Part shown: one piece after another, positions 16,647-25,999 of the stretch
Numbering within the stretch: position 1 is the stretch's first letter
Layout of the letters: every line of letters starts with the position of its first letter
Source: a virus
Virus record (IMG/VR): IMGVR_UViG_3300012929_000015
Location: 1 to 41,289 of that record
Direction: 5' to 3' (one strand)
Length of the DNA: 41,289 nt
Position numbers and translations under genes: made by a program
The notes under the pieces: model-generated
Databases searched by the model: none
Seen by the model: only the letters and a program-made list of their open reading frames with translations
Told to the model about the DNA's origin: nothing

Positions 16647-18169
16647 TGGGAGCCAACGGCCCAGCGGTTGAGTTGGCGGATTTTTCCGGAGGGCTAAACA
16701 CCTTTGATCCGGAATATATTTCCCCTCTCAACCAGTCGCCTGACTTAGACAATATCGTGATTCTTGACAAAGGATTCATGAAAAGAAACGGGGATTCCGC
16801 CTGGAATTCTTCGTCGATGGTTTCTTCCTCTACAGCCGTTACGGGACTTGGTTACGTTAAGCTAAACAGCGGATCTGAATACCTCAATGCAACTGCTGGG
16901 ACTAAATTTTTTACCGATTCTGGTCTATCTGGAACGATGGCGGACGCAACAGGAGCTTTGACTATTACATCCGGTCAGAACAATATTTGGACGCCCGTTA
17001 TCTACAACAATCTCCAAATCTGGTTTGGCGGCGCGCCAGATGCGCCATTCAAATATTCTGGTACCGGAAATGCCGTTGCTTTAGGCGGCACGCCTCCTTC
17101 AGCGGCAACGGCTTTTGTTGCTAATAACAGAATTTTTGCTATTTCCATGACGGCTACGCCAAGCCGTATCCAGTGGCCTGTTTTAGGCGATCCGGAAGAT
17201 TGGGCAGGCGCTGGGTCCGGAAACGCGGATGTCAACAAATCAGACGGCGAGGCGCTTCAGTGCGGTATTGTGACTGGGCCCGACACCGCCATCCTTTTTA
17301 AAAACACGAGCACACATTTAATGGTTTTGACCAGAGCGCCGTTCCCGATTTATCAGCTTCAAAAAGGGATCGGCATTGCCGGCAGGAATGCTTACGCCTA
17401 TGCCAATGGCGTCATTTATTTTATCACGCCCGGTCTTCGCATGAAATCCACGACCGATGGGGTGAATTTCCAGACTTATCCGAACGACATCAACGATATC
17501 TGGAACACAATTAACCCGGTTCGCATTCCGTACATCCAAGGATTTTATTATCAGCCGCTTGAATGGATCATGTGGATTGTTTCTACGGGGTCCAATACGA
17601 GTAACAACTATTTGATTATTTGGGATATTCAGCGGAAATGTTTTCTTCGCTGCACGAAAGGGTTTAAGTCCAATGTGGTGAATTTGGTTCAAGGGCGCCG
17701 GCTTTTTGGCGGCCAATATGACGGCAAAATGTATGAAAAGCTCAAGAGTTCAGTTTTTAATGACGCCTCAGAAGCTTCTCCTAACATTGTGGATGCTTAT
17801 TGGCGTAGCCCATTTCGCAGTCTTAACGAAAGCATAGATACCGTCGATCAACCTCTTTATCTTAATGTTGTGGCTTTAACAGAAAGCGCTTCGACCCTTG
17901 ATGTTTCCTATGGCTTTGATTTTACGTCGCCTTCTACAACGCAAACATTCAGCTTAGCCGCAGCGGGAAGTCTTTGGGATGTTTCTTTATGGGATGTCGG
18001 GGTATGGGGCGGCCAGAATGCGACGGTTTTAACGCAATTTGTTCTTGGGCGCGGCAATCTTTTTAGTTTTCGTATGAGAAATGCCAACGCTTCGCAGGGT
18101 TTTACCGTTCAGGGATGTTCAATTCGAATGCGGGCCACTAAGGCCAGAAAGGTATTTTCGGGGATTTAA
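16646..18169 (+). CDS. packaged-DNA stabilisation/nozzle protein (P22 gp10 / T7 gp12-like)
   Basis: 507 aa from MGANGPAVELADFSGGLNTF. The N-terminus has the hallmark FSGGLN...PLNQSPDLDNIVI...GFMKRNGD arrangement of podovirus tail nozzle proteins; the rest is rich in repeated aromatic/Gly beta segments as expected for a beta-propeller. With the adaptor it would close the head and form the stub tail. Position and length fit well. Confidence 0.75.
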   Translation: MGANGPAVELADFSGGLNTFDPEYISPLNQSPDLDNIVILDKGFMKRNGDSAWNSSSMVSSSTAVTGLGYVKLNSGSEYLNATAGTKFFTDSGLSGTMADATGALTITSGQNNIWTPVIYNNLQIWFGGAPDAPFKYSGTGNAVALGGTPPSAATAFVANNRIFAISMTATPSRIQWPVLGDPEDWAGAGSGNADVNKSDGEALQCGIVTGPDTAILFKNTSTHLMVLTRAPFPIYQLQKGIGIAGRNAYAYANGVIYFITPGLRMKSTTDGVNFQTYPNDINDIWNTINPVRIPYIQGFYYQPLEWIMWIVSTGSNTSNNYLIIWDIQRKCFLRCTKGFKSNVVNLVQGRRLFGGQYDGKMYEKLKSSVFNDASEASPNIVDAYWRSPFRSLNESIDTVDQPLYLNVVALTESASTLDVSYGFDFTSPSTTQTFSLAAAGSLWDVSLWDVGVWGGQNATVLTQFVLGRGNLFSFRMRNANASQGFTVQGCSIRMRATKARKVFSGI

Positions 18170-18171
18170 TC

Positions 18172-19197
18172 ATGGCGATCAATTTTACGATTTCTTATAC
18201 GTTCACTCCCAGCACGACTATCTCCTCATCGCAGGTGAATACGAATTTCTCTGATGAAGCGGCGGTGTGGCAGGGATTAGAAGCTCTGACAAAATCCTTC
18301 GCCAAGCTGAAAGTTGATGTTGATCCTACGACGGCATTAGAAGTCGCCACAAAACAATATGTCGATCATTACAGCATATGGCGTCGGCCTGTTATTCAGT
18401 TTGGCTCAGTCACGACCGTTGCTGTGGAATCTGGCCTAGATGGGACAAGTGGCGACATTCCGATACTTTTTCCGGACGGAACTGTTCGCACGGAAACATC
18501 GACAACCCGGACTACTTTTGACATCACGCGCAATTGCGCCTTATCTGGCACGGCCCAGTCGGGTCTTCGCGCCACGCTTTCAGAAGCTACCAATACGTGG
18601 TACGCGCTTTATGCGGTAAAGGTGACAGACACGTCAACCACTTGGGTTACTGTCGGAGACACGCGGCTGCCCACGCAGGCAAACTTTGCAAATCTAAATA
18701 CCGCTTTTGCAACGAACGGATGGGTTTATCTGGGGCTCATTCGCAATGGAGATAATGCCGGAACGACCGGTGACATTCTTGATTTCCAGCAGGCAGGGAA
18801 TGTGACAACGTTTAAAAATGCTGTTGCTGGAGGAAACACAAATGATGGAAATTCGGGATATGGGACTCGGTTGGCCGGAAGTGGTTCGGCTGGGTCTTTA
18901 ACTTACAGCTATTCAGCCGGCACGGGAACGACAAATATCCCAAACAATATAACTCAAGGGGTTTATACCTGTCACACCAGCAACGTAAATAGCACGATTT
19001 CAATTTTAAACTCAGCTACGACCCGGACTCACGCCAGACAGCATGATAATAATGCATCTTCGGTAAAAATGGTCGGTCCTATTTCCATTGCGGACGGATT
19101 AAATATTACTCCGGGAGCCGGAACACCTGGCCAAGACATCTTTTTGGCTGGATTTGTGGATGGTGTTTTGGGTGTTGGATCGAATCCAATTTTGTAA
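18172..19197 (+). CDS. tail fibre/needle-type protein
   Basis: 341 aa. N-terminal segment (TISSSQVNTNFSDEAAVWQG) and VATKQYVDHYSIWRRP resemble virion-attachment parts of phage fibres; the C-terminal two thirds are Thr/Ser/Gly/Asn-rich beta repeats (GNTNDGNSGYGTRLAGSGSA) ending in an exposed Gly-rich strand. Probably the appendage attached to the nozzle; receptor unknown. Confidence 0.6.
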   Translation: MAINFTISYTFTPSTTISSSQVNTNFSDEAAVWQGLEALTKSFAKLKVDVDPTTALEVATKQYVDHYSIWRRPVIQFGSVTTVAVESGLDGTSGDIPILFPDGTVRTETSTTRTTFDITRNCALSGTAQSGLRATLSEATNTWYALYAVKVTDTSTTWVTVGDTRLPTQANFANLNTAFATNGWVYLGLIRNGDNAGTTGDILDFQQAGNVTTFKNAVAGGNTNDGNSGYGTRLAGSGSAGSLTYSYSAGTGTTNIPNNITQGVYTCHTSNVNSTISILNSATTRTHARQHDNNASSVKMVGPISIADGLNITPGAGTPGQDIFLAGFVDGVLGVGSNPIL

Positions 19198-19206
19198 GGA
19201 GGCTGT

Positions 19207-19488
19207 ATGCTCGGCGCATTAATTAAGCAGGGTTCGGATGTTGTCGATAAGCAGGTATTTGGCGGAGATGATGAGGCTAGTCAGGCTTTGATCGAGGACT
19301 ACCAAGAGGCTCATCCGGACTTGACCATTGAAATTCATCGGGACTCAGATCCGGATTGGCCGGAAGCTTTTGATCAAATTCAAATAACGCCAAAACAGAC
19401 AACGGCGCAGACAGCCTGGCTAACGGCAAAAGGAAGCGGCGCGATAAGCGCTTTGATGTTCATTGCCAAGTATTTGGGGCTGGAATAA
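19207..19488 (+). CDS. hypothetical protein
   Basis: 93 aa, ribosome site AAGGAGG. Acidic N-terminal half (DDEASQALIEDYQEAHPDL), C-terminal Ala/Gly-rich hydrophobic segment (GSGAISALMFIAKYLGLE) that could insert in a membrane or pack in a virion helix bundle. The stop overlaps the next ATG. Not recognised. Confidence 0.6.
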   Translation: MLGALIKQGSDVVDKQVFGGDDEASQALIEDYQEAHPDLTIEIHRDSDPDWPEAFDQIQITPKQTTAQTAWLTAKGSGAISALMFIAKYLGLE

Positions 19489-19685
19489 TGGATACCCAAG
19501 ACATAAAAGCTCCGATTTTGACGCGGCCCATTATTTTGGGCGATTTAACATTAGCCAGTCCGACAACGCAAACGACGATTGGCGCCAATGGCGCGGCAAC
19601 GGCGTTAACTGCTAATCCAGTCGGATACATCACGGTTATGGTTGGAAATTCGGCCATGCAGATTCCATATTACAACGTCGCATGA
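19488..19685 (+). CDS. small hypothetical virion protein
   Basis: 65 aa, beginning at the TAATG overlap. Beta-prone with many Thr and Ala (LASPTTQTTIGANGAATAL), ending MQIPYYNVA. Looks like a small structural protein of the tail/ejection block. Confidence 0.6.
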   Translation: MDTQDIKAPILTRPIILGDLTLASPTTQTTIGANGAATALTANPVGYITVMVGNSAMQIPYYNVA

Positions 19686-20197
19686 TAACTGTTGAGACAT
19701 CGAGCCCTTATTTGACATTGATCGAATCTGATCATCCAGAATTCGGTCTTTGGAAATCTATTCCTAAAGGACTGGCTCCCCAGATCGAAAATGCGGTGCG
19801 GGATTTTATTGTTTCGTCTCACTTGCCGGCAGGCGTTGATCCTGAAGGATTCTTTCGGCAGACGCTCCAATCGATCGCCGCCGCATCCTATCTCAACCAG
19901 GGCGGGGAGCTATGGCTAGGTGTTGCACGTGGAACATTGTGGACCTATATCTTAGCCCACGTTGGAAACGATTACGATAGCCGTTTGGCTTATACGGTCA
20001 CGCAGGCTTGGGTGAAAAGGGATCAAAGAGGCCAAAAGTGGGTAAAAGACGCCTGGGAACAGGTACGGCAACGGGCTAAAGATTGTTTTTGTAAGCATTT
20101 TGTGGTTCTTTCTAGTCGAGGCCACACAAAAGCCTACTGCCGGTTTTTGGGAAAGGGATTTCATCCCTATGCTGAGATTTTGAAGGAGGAACTTTAG
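19682..20197 (+). CDS. hypothetical protein before ejection genes
   Basis: 171 aa by ATGA overlap. Mixed alpha/beta composition; segments GELWLGVARGTLWTYILAHV and CKHFVVLSSRGHTKAYCRFL recall the degenerate acetyltransferase-like proteins that precede internal virion proteins in some podoviruses (T7 gp13 position). No CoA-binding motif is certain, so this is only a suggestion from context. Confidence 0.55.
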   Translation: MITVETSSPYLTLIESDHPEFGLWKSIPKGLAPQIENAVRDFIVSSHLPAGVDPEGFFRQTLQSIAAASYLNQGGELWLGVARGTLWTYILAHVGNDYDSRLAYTVTQAWVKRDQRGQKWVKDAWEQVRQRAKDCFCKHFVVLSSRGHTKAYCRFLGKGFHPYAEILKEEL

Positions 20198-20198
20198 T

Positions 20199-20885
20199 AT
20201 GGGCGGAAAAACTAGTGTTATAAATCCCGTTGGAAAAAACTTTTTAGGAACGGGAGGTTCGGTGGTAGGGCGTGCTTTGGGTGCCGCTGCCACTGGAGGA
20301 TTATCAGAATTTGGCCAATCAAATCCATTTGGTATTCCAGGAAACCCTATCGCCGGAGTGTTTGGAAATGGGCCAAGTTCTTCAGGTAGTCCTGTGGCAT
20401 ATAATTTTGGGATTAATCCAAATCAAAGTGCCGCAGACCAGGCGGACATTAATAGTCTCGGGAAACAGCAATATCAAGATACAACGAACAAGATAGAAGA
20501 TACGGGCACGGCGGAAACACAGCGCGCAAAAGATCTTTTTGCACAGACGCTCCCGGATATTGCTGAAAATGCCCAAGCCGCACATCTTTATGATTCGACA
20601 GGTTACGGCCAGGAAGTGGCGCGGCAACAGTCGAACATTGCCTCTCAGGTAGCGGAAAAAGAAGCCCAGCAAAAATTGCAAGCACTTCAGGGCCTTCAGG
20701 GGTTCCAAACGGGCGCACTCCAGCGCGGCCAAAGTTTGGAAGATTTTGTCAATCAGGCGAATGTGGCTAAATCAATTGGAGCGCAGGTTGCCCCTCAGCC
20801 ACCGACAGGAAAGCAAAATTTTGGAACGGTTGCTCAGGGTGTTGGCGCCCTCACGCCATTGGCGAAAGTAGCGACGGGGAAATAA
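20199..20885 (+). CDS. ejection/internal virion protein
   Basis: 228 aa. N-terminal Gly/Ala-rich hydrophobic region (GGSVVGRALGAAATGGLSEF) followed by a long polar helical region with many Gln (KEAQQKLQALQGLQGFQ). This pattern and position match the small internal virion proteins that are ejected with DNA to extend the short tail through the envelope. Confidence 0.6.
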   Translation: MGGKTSVINPVGKNFLGTGGSVVGRALGAAATGGLSEFGQSNPFGIPGNPIAGVFGNGPSSSGSPVAYNFGINPNQSAADQADINSLGKQQYQDTTNKIEDTGTAETQRAKDLFAQTLPDIAENAQAAHLYDSTGYGQEVARQQSNIASQVAEKEAQQKLQALQGLQGFQTGALQRGQSLEDFVNQANVAKSIGAQVAPQPPTGKQNFGTVAQGVGALTPLAKVATGK

Positions 20886-20886
20886 T

Positions 20887-22197
20887 ATGCCAGATTTCAG
20901 ACTACAAAATAATTTTCCGATCGCTGAAGTCATCAATGCGGCCCAGCAGAACGCCAAACTACAATTGCAAGCGCGCACGCAAGGACAGCAGTCTCTTATT
21001 GAAGGGCTTCAAAGTATAGGCCAGGTTGGTCAATCTCTCTTTGATACACGTAAGCGTGTAGCTCAGTCCCTGGCGCTTGGAAAGCAATTTGATATCCCAG
21101 ATGATGTGGCCAGAACCATGGACCCGGAACAGATCCTAAAGGTTGGGCAGATCAAGAAAAACAATTTGGATATGGCAAGTCTTATTCAGGGAGTAATGGC
21201 CATGCAGAAAAATGCTCCCGCCAATGGTGCGAATGCGGGGATGAAAGCTGCTGCTGGGACCGCTGCGCCGGCAGCTTCTGCTGGGCCAATCCTTGCCTCC
21301 AATGTTACAGCAACGCCCATGGACACCCCGTCATTGCCTCCTGGATTGCCTGCATCAACAACCGGGCAAATGCAGGTTCCAATAAGCGCTCCTCCTTCAG
21401 CGCCTACGTCTTCAAAACCATCAAAGACTATGAATCCAGCAACTTTTTCGGCAATGTTGAAACTTCATAGTGCAATGGCTCCACAGTCTGTCATGTCTAA
21501 TGAAGATGCTTTAGCGGCTGGGTCAATTCCACATGGCACGAAAATTATCCATACGGCGTCTGATGGTAAACCGAAAGCTGTTACTTATATGGGAAACACT
21601 CCCGACGGAAAACCTCTTCTTTTAGCAGGGGACGGAACTATTTCAATTGGAAAAGTTCCTGGCGATGCTTCCGTGCTTCCAAAAAGCTCAACCCAACCGA
21701 CGGCGGCTACTAGAACGACTTCGGAATTTGCCCGAACCATTATTCCTCATATTGACACGATGCGGGATCTTGTTAATCAGGCTGACGAAAAAGGCTTTAT
21801 TGGGCCTGCGGCTGGCCGCATTTATGGCAATTTCCTTGCCGGCAAAGTGGGAACTACGGGGAACCAAGAGGCAGATCGTTTGCTTGGAAGACTGCGCGCA
21901 ACAGATTCGTTGCTTAAAACAGGGGCCATGAAGGTTCACTTTGGCTCACGCGGCGGCACGCAAATGTATGACCATTTCTCAGATATGCTGAATTCCGGGA
22001 AACAAAGCAAGGCTGTCTTAAATGGGGCCCTAGATGGTATTCAGGATTTTATGCAAGGATACGCTAATCCGCCTTCTCCCTCTGCGCCAGCTCCGTTACC
22101 CGCTGCATCTTCTGCGCCTGCCGGATGGTCTTCTGATAATGAGCAGCGGCTCCAGATGCTTCTAGAGAAACAAAAAAATGGCTCTCTCCGAAGCTGA
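20887..22197 (+). CDS. ejection/internal virion protein
   Basis: 436 aa. Helical Gln/Ala-rich N-terminus (QQNAKLQLQARTQGQQSL), a central Pro/Ala/Ser/Thr low-complexity region (residues about 115-180), then an alpha-helical domain (IIPHIDTMRDLVNQADEKG...LLGRLRATDSLLKTG) of the type found in phage DNA-injection proteins. It overlaps the next gene by 20 bp. Role inferred from gene order. Confidence 0.6.
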   Translation: MPDFRLQNNFPIAEVINAAQQNAKLQLQARTQGQQSLIEGLQSIGQVGQSLFDTRKRVAQSLALGKQFDIPDDVARTMDPEQILKVGQIKKNNLDMASLIQGVMAMQKNAPANGANAGMKAAAGTAAPAASAGPILASNVTATPMDTPSLPPGLPASTTGQMQVPISAPPSAPTSSKPSKTMNPATFSAMLKLHSAMAPQSVMSNEDALAAGSIPHGTKIIHTASDGKPKAVTYMGNTPDGKPLLLAGDGTISIGKVPGDASVLPKSSTQPTAATRTTSEFARTIIPHIDTMRDLVNQADEKGFIGPAAGRIYGNFLAGKVGTTGNQEADRLLGRLRATDSLLKTGAMKVHFGSRGGTQMYDHFSDMLNSGKQSKAVLNGALDGIQDFMQGYANPPSPSAPAPLPAASSAPAGWSSDNEQRLQMLLEKQKNGSLRS

Positions 22198-23326
22198 AGA
22201 GTTGGAACTTTTACAGCTCCAGAAATCAAAAGCGATGGCCACTCAGCCATCCGCAGAGAATAGCAATCAATCAATCAATATGCCTGTAGCCAAGTTCGCT
22301 GCCAAGCAAGCCTTAAACCTTCTTCCCCAGGCTCATCCAATAGAAAATCTTCCCACTATTGGCGGCGCGACTGGCTTAGCGTTGGCCGGTCCCGCCGGAA
22401 TGGCTGCCGGCACGGGAGTAGGAAAAATCGCCCAAAACATGATTGGAATTGCTCAAGGAGACCCCAATGCTCCGACAACAGCGATGGGCGCGGCATTGCC
22501 AGCGATGGGGCAGGCTGCCCTGGCCGGTATTGCCCAGGAACCAAAAGTTCTAAATGATATTCCTGGTGTTCCGCAAGTCTCCGCCATGGCATCAAATTTG
22601 TTTTCTAAGTTTGGGAAAGGACTGGCTAGAGCTACAGAAACAGCGACTGGCGTAAAAGCTAAAGATATAACGCAAGCGGCCAAACAGGGACTTTCTACTT
22701 ACTTTGATCCATCGATGCAAAAAGCCCAACAGGTTTTCGGAGAAGCGCTTGGCCCTGAAGGCGCAAAAGCTTTAAAGGTTCCGGTTGAAGATGTTTTTGA
22801 TTCGGCTCTTACGAACGCCAGAGCGACTGCCAAAGATATTGGATCTAAAGTCGAGGCCGGACAGGCGGTTTCTTCAATTGATGCTTTAAAAGCTAGGCAA
22901 GCCACAGACCGGATAATCTCTTCTACTCCAGTAACAGATAAGCTTACAAGGCGCTCTCTCTATGACTGGCGATCCAAATTCGATGATATTATTGCCAATC
23001 AAAATGGAGCCTTAGAGGATGCTTCTTCACAATATCGTAAAGCTGTTATTAGAGACAAAATCTTAAATTTGACGCGCTTAAATAAGAGCGGCGAGCCTTC
23101 AGCATTTCTCCCAATGCTTGCCGGCCATGCTATGGGAAATGGCATCCCTAATGGTGTTGCTATGCTTGCCGGGACATCCCCTCTTGTAGCGGGCTTAGCT
23201 GCTACGGCAGGAGGATCTGCTCTTAAAGGATTAAACAGCATCGCTAAAAATCCAGCCGCGCGCCAAGCCCTTCTTCAAATTCTGCAACGAATCCAGCAAA
23301 ACCCGCCATCCACTGGGAATCCCTGA
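22178..23326 (+). CDS. ejection/internal virion protein
   Basis: 382 aa. Ala/Gly-rich hydrophobic segments (GGATGLALAGPAGMAAGTG near residue 65 and HAMGNGIPNGVAMLAGTS near residue 310) flank long helices. Amphipathic glycine-rich segments are typical of injected proteins that cross the envelope. Third member of the ejection cluster. Stop overlaps the next ATG. Confidence 0.6.
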   Translation: MALSEAEELELLQLQKSKAMATQPSAENSNQSINMPVAKFAAKQALNLLPQAHPIENLPTIGGATGLALAGPAGMAAGTGVGKIAQNMIGIAQGDPNAPTTAMGAALPAMGQAALAGIAQEPKVLNDIPGVPQVSAMASNLFSKFGKGLARATETATGVKAKDITQAAKQGLSTYFDPSMQKAQQVFGEALGPEGAKALKVPVEDVFDSALTNARATAKDIGSKVEAGQAVSSIDALKARQATDRIISSTPVTDKLTRRSLYDWRSKFDDIIANQNGALEDASSQYRKAVIRDKILNLTRLNKSGEPSAFLPMLAGHAMGNGIPNGVAMLAGTSPLVAGLAATAGGSALKGLNSIAKNPAARQALLQILQRIQQNPPSTGNP

Positions 23327-23604
23327 TGTCTTTTATCTCAACCTATAATGCCGTTTCTGTCGGATCGACAGCGACCTTAATTATGGCAGCCAATAACGAA
23401 CGTAAAGGTTGCGTTATTTTCAACAATGGGACAAATACAATTTATCTCGGGATGGATTCTGCTGTCACGTCTAGTACCGGCCTTCCTATTTTAGCCAACG
23501 CCACCTTTAGCAATTCAAATCTGCAAGCGCTTTGGCGAGGAGCGATTTATGCCATCACGGCTTCCAGCACCTCCGATGTCCGCTTTTGGGAATGGGGATT
23601 ATAA
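23326..23604 (+). CDS. small beta-rich tail protein
   Basis: 92 aa. Segments NNERKGCVIFNNGTNTIYLG and AIYAITASSTSDVRFWEWGL are typical of small phage structural proteins with a beta-barrel or knob fold. The TAA overlaps the next ATG (TAATG). Likely tail tip or fibre accessory. Confidence 0.65.
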   Translation: MSFISTYNAVSVGSTATLIMAANNERKGCVIFNNGTNTIYLGMDSAVTSSTGLPILANATFSNSNLQALWRGAIYAITASSTSDVRFWEWGL

Positions 23605-24311
23605 TGTGCGTTGAAATATCTCCCCCTATCGTCATAATTTCTCCTGCCGGCAATGCTGTCGGCACGACCCGCCAGGTTTTAGCAGGAACAGGCCTGACAG
23701 GAGGCGGCGCGCTTTCGTCAGATGTCACCTTAAACTTATCCTCTTCCCTTCCGAATCCTTCCGGTATCGGTGTGACCCCTTCCGGCAATGGCGCGCTACA
23801 AGTAAAAATCGGAAACCAGACAACAGCCATCGCAAAAGTGGGCGGCGTTATCTTCGATCATTTTGTTGATGTCAACAATTCCGGCACCAACGAAACAGAT
23901 CTTTATTCAGATAGCATGCCGGCCAATGTGCTCAACGTCAATGGCGATAAATTAGAAATCCAGTATGGCGGAACTTTCTCTGGAGCGGCGAGCGCTACTC
24001 AGGAGCTTCGCGCTTATTTCGGCGGAACGCTTATCTTCGATTCCGGCGCCCTCTCCATTGGCGTAGCGACTGATAGCTGGAATCTTTATGTCACGATCAT
24101 TCGGGACAGCTCATCGTCGATCCGCTGCTCCTCTTCATTAACAACGAATTTTGCCACACTTTCCGCCTATGCAAAATATACCGCCGTAACGGGCCTGACG
24201 CTTTCAAATGCCAATATTTTAAAGATCACCGGGCAGGCTGGAGGGATTGGCGGGGCGAGCAATCAGATTACGGCTTCAGAAGGATATGTTGAATGGAAAA
24301 GTGCGGCATAA
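23604..24311 (+). CDS. tail tip/fibre protein
   Basis: 235 aa from MCVEISPPIVIISPAG; a longer frame starting at 23532 overlaps the upstream gene and is rejected. The N-terminus has the fibre-like QVLAGTGLTGGGALSSDVTL motif common in appendage proteins; the C-terminal part looks like a compact beta-sandwich, a likely receptor-binding or distal knob domain. Confidence 0.65.
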   Translation: MCVEISPPIVIISPAGNAVGTTRQVLAGTGLTGGGALSSDVTLNLSSSLPNPSGIGVTPSGNGALQVKIGNQTTAIAKVGGVIFDHFVDVNNSGTNETDLYSDSMPANVLNVNGDKLEIQYGGTFSGAASATQELRAYFGGTLIFDSGALSIGVATDSWNLYVTIIRDSSSSIRCSSSLTTNFATLSAYAKYTAVTGLTLSNANILKITGQAGGIGGASNQITASEGYVEWKSAA

Positions 24312-24320
24312 GGAGTCTCC

Positions 24321-24743
24321 ATGCTACCCAACCAACGTTGGACCTATTTTACTGATGATGAAGTAAGGGGGCTTAATGAAGAATACGTTGCCAAGCTCGA
24401 TATGGCCAGAGCCAAAACAATCCAGCTTGATCCGGACGGAAAAGGCGCCGCGCTCATCATTACCTCTGGGCTTCGTACACCTGAGAAGAATCAATCCGTC
24501 ATCGGAGCTGTTTCAGACTCCGCTCATCTTAAGGGTTTGGCAACGGATTTGCTCGTTTCTAATTCCCACGAAGTCTGGCTCATCATCGCTGCGTTAATAT
24601 CCGTAGGAATCACGCGCATCGGAATTTACGTGAACGCAAATAATGAGCCAACGCATGTCCACAATGACGTCGATCCGGATAAAGTCCCGGAAGTCATTTG
24701 GGTTAAACGCGAAGGCCAACCGGCCACGGTGGTTAGCGCATGA
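24321..24743 (+). CDS. endolysin, M15-family peptidase
   Basis: 140 aa, no signal peptide. Zinc peptidase of the M15 type that cleaves peptidoglycan peptides: SGLRT at residues 49-53, the SxHxxGxAxD motif as SAHLKGLATD with H69 and D76, and the C-terminal metal/catalytic pair THVH (H112, H114). Length matches single-domain phage endolysins. It lies just before membrane proteins, as in lysis cassettes, and overlaps the next gene by ATGA. Confidence 0.88.
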   Translation: MLPNQRWTYFTDDEVRGLNEEYVAKLDMARAKTIQLDPDGKGAALIITSGLRTPEKNQSVIGAVSDSAHLKGLATDLLVSNSHEVWLIIAALISVGITRIGIYVNANNEPTHVHNDVDPDKVPEVIWVKREGQPATVVSA

Positions 24744-25036
24744 ACTGGCTAAAACTCATCCCCGCATTTTTTAAAACAAAAGGTATTCTCGAAGAAGAAG
24801 TAAAGGAGGCTCGAATGCCAACAGCATCAGGTAAGCCAGGATGGAAAACGACTGAATTTTGGATGCATCTTGTATCCCAGGCCAGTGTTCTTTGGGGTGC
24901 CGTGCATGGGTTTATTCCTCAGCCGTGGGCAGCCGGCATTTCAATGGCCGGAAGTTCTATTTATACAATCGCTGCAACGGCGCGCAAAGCGGTTGCGGAT
25001 ATTCAAGCCGTCAAAGCAGGAACTGCCGCATCTTAA
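24740..25036 (+). CDS. holin-like membrane protein
   Basis: 98 aa. A charged N-terminus is followed by two hydrophobic stretches, roughly residues 42-60 (EFWMHLVSQASVLWGAVHGF) and 64-83 (WAAGISMAGSSIYTIAATA), then a short C-terminus. Coupled to the endolysin by ATGA. Topology and place suggest a holin that permeabilises the inner membrane; no family is certain. Confidence 0.6.
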   Translation: MNWLKLIPAFFKTKGILEEEVKEARMPTASGKPGWKTTEFWMHLVSQASVLWGAVHGFIPQPWAAGISMAGSSIYTIAATARKAVADIQAVKAGTAAS

Positions 25037-25060
25037 TAGGTTATCTCATGGGTACACAAA

Positions 25061-25378
25061 ATGACAAAAGTCGATATGAGGGAATATGTTGCCAATTTGG
25101 AAGAATGCATAGACCGTTCCCTAAAATTATGGAAAAAACTTGTCAACATAGAGAACGGGGAAGTTGTTCATTTATCCTGGCAATTTGAACAGACCATTCT
25201 TATCATCGATGTTTTTTGGAAAGACGGGGATGAGGGAATCAATTTGCAGATTCTCCATCCCCGTCAGAGGTATCAATATGAATGGACCGGGCTGACGCCC
25301 GTAAGCCTGGATAACTTAGTGGACCGGGTAGGCAACATCGCCCAGAAAATTATGTACCGCCGCCCTGATGAACGATGA
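25061..25378 (+). CDS. hypothetical protein in lysis region
   Basis: 105 aa beginning MTKVDMREYVANLEEC, with no membrane segment. Middle beta-like stretch (QTILIIDVFWKDGDEGI) and a C-terminal helix. It overlaps the next gene by 11 bp. Unknown; may regulate lysis. Confidence 0.6.
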   Translation: MTKVDMREYVANLEECIDRSLKLWKKLVNIENGEVVHLSWQFEQTILIIDVFWKDGDEGINLQILHPRQRYQYEWTGLTPVSLDNLVDRVGNIAQKIMYRRPDER

Positions 25379-25880
25379 GGAATGGCACTCCAAAGTCGAA
25401 GAACATCTTCTGCGCGACCTCATCGAAGATCTTCAGGAACGAGTCAAAGAACATGACAGTATTCTTAAGGGTGAAAAAAGAAGCGCCGGCCTCTTAGCGG
25501 AATACGTCCGGCATGATGAGCTTCTGCGAAGAATGTATGCCGTCATCTGGCAAGATCCTACAGGTCAAAAAGGACTTCTTCATGATGTCGATGCGCTCAT
25601 GGGAAGGCAAAAGGATCGCCAAACCGATAAACAATCACGGTGGCAATTCTGGACAGCGGTAACGGTTGCCCTGATCACCTCTGCCGCCGTTCTTGTGACG
25701 AATTGGGATGCAATAAAAAAGAGTTTTCCAAGAGATCATCCGGCAGAGCTAGAACAAAAGATCGAACGCGCGAGGCATCCTAAATCAACAAAGAAGATAT
25801 ATCGGTACCGCATTCATTCGGCAACGGAAAAAGCAGAAACAAACATGCCCCCAAATCAGGAATCATCCGCTCCCGAGTAG
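25368..25880 (+). CDS. coiled-coil membrane protein of lysis region
   Basis: 170 aa. An N-terminal charged helical region (residues 1-90, LIEDLQERVKEHDSILKG) precedes one membrane segment (about residues 92-112, FWTAVTVALITSAAVLVTNW) and a basic, Pro-containing tail. This is the reverse of a classical inner-membrane spanin, which anchors at its N-terminus, so it may be a regulator or a pinholin-like partner. A second frame rich in Cys/His runs through its 3' end (25784-25999). Confidence 0.65.
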   Translation: MNDEEWHSKVEEHLLRDLIEDLQERVKEHDSILKGEKRSAGLLAEYVRHDELLRRMYAVIWQDPTGQKGLLHDVDALMGRQKDRQTDKQSRWQFWTAVTVALITSAAVLVTNWDAIKKSFPRDHPAELEQKIERARHPKSTKKIYRYRIHSATEKAETNMPPNQESSAPE

Positions 25881-25999
25881 GCCATCCCTGCCTTAATTGC
25901 CCGCACCTGCATATCGATCATTCGATGTATGCGCCCAGGCTCTGCCATTTTGACGAAGATTGTAAGTGTATCGGGCTGAAGCTTAAACTTCCAGGATAG
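25784..25999 (+). other. open Cys/His-rich frame without start codon
   Basis: This frame runs between a TAA at 25781 and a TAG at 25997-25999. From about 25884 its translation is strikingly protein-like: GHPCLNCPHLHIDHSMYAP, then RLCHFDEDCKC, a plausible zinc-binding domain. It lies in the -1 frame relative to the 170-aa membrane protein and contains no ATG, GTG or TTG. Expression would need a rare start, a -1 frameshift (no canonical slippery heptamer seen) or an assembly error. It overlaps the end of the leftward gene at 25983 by 17 bases. Confidence 0.4.

Noticed and set aside
19918-19930. AGGTGTTGCACGT resembling the operator
   Set aside because: Inside coding sequence with a weak right arm and no promoter nearby.
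25368-25880. Classical i-spanin (Rz) call for the membrane protein
   Set aside because: The membrane segment lies past residue 90, with the coiled coil before it; an i-spanin anchors at its N-terminus.
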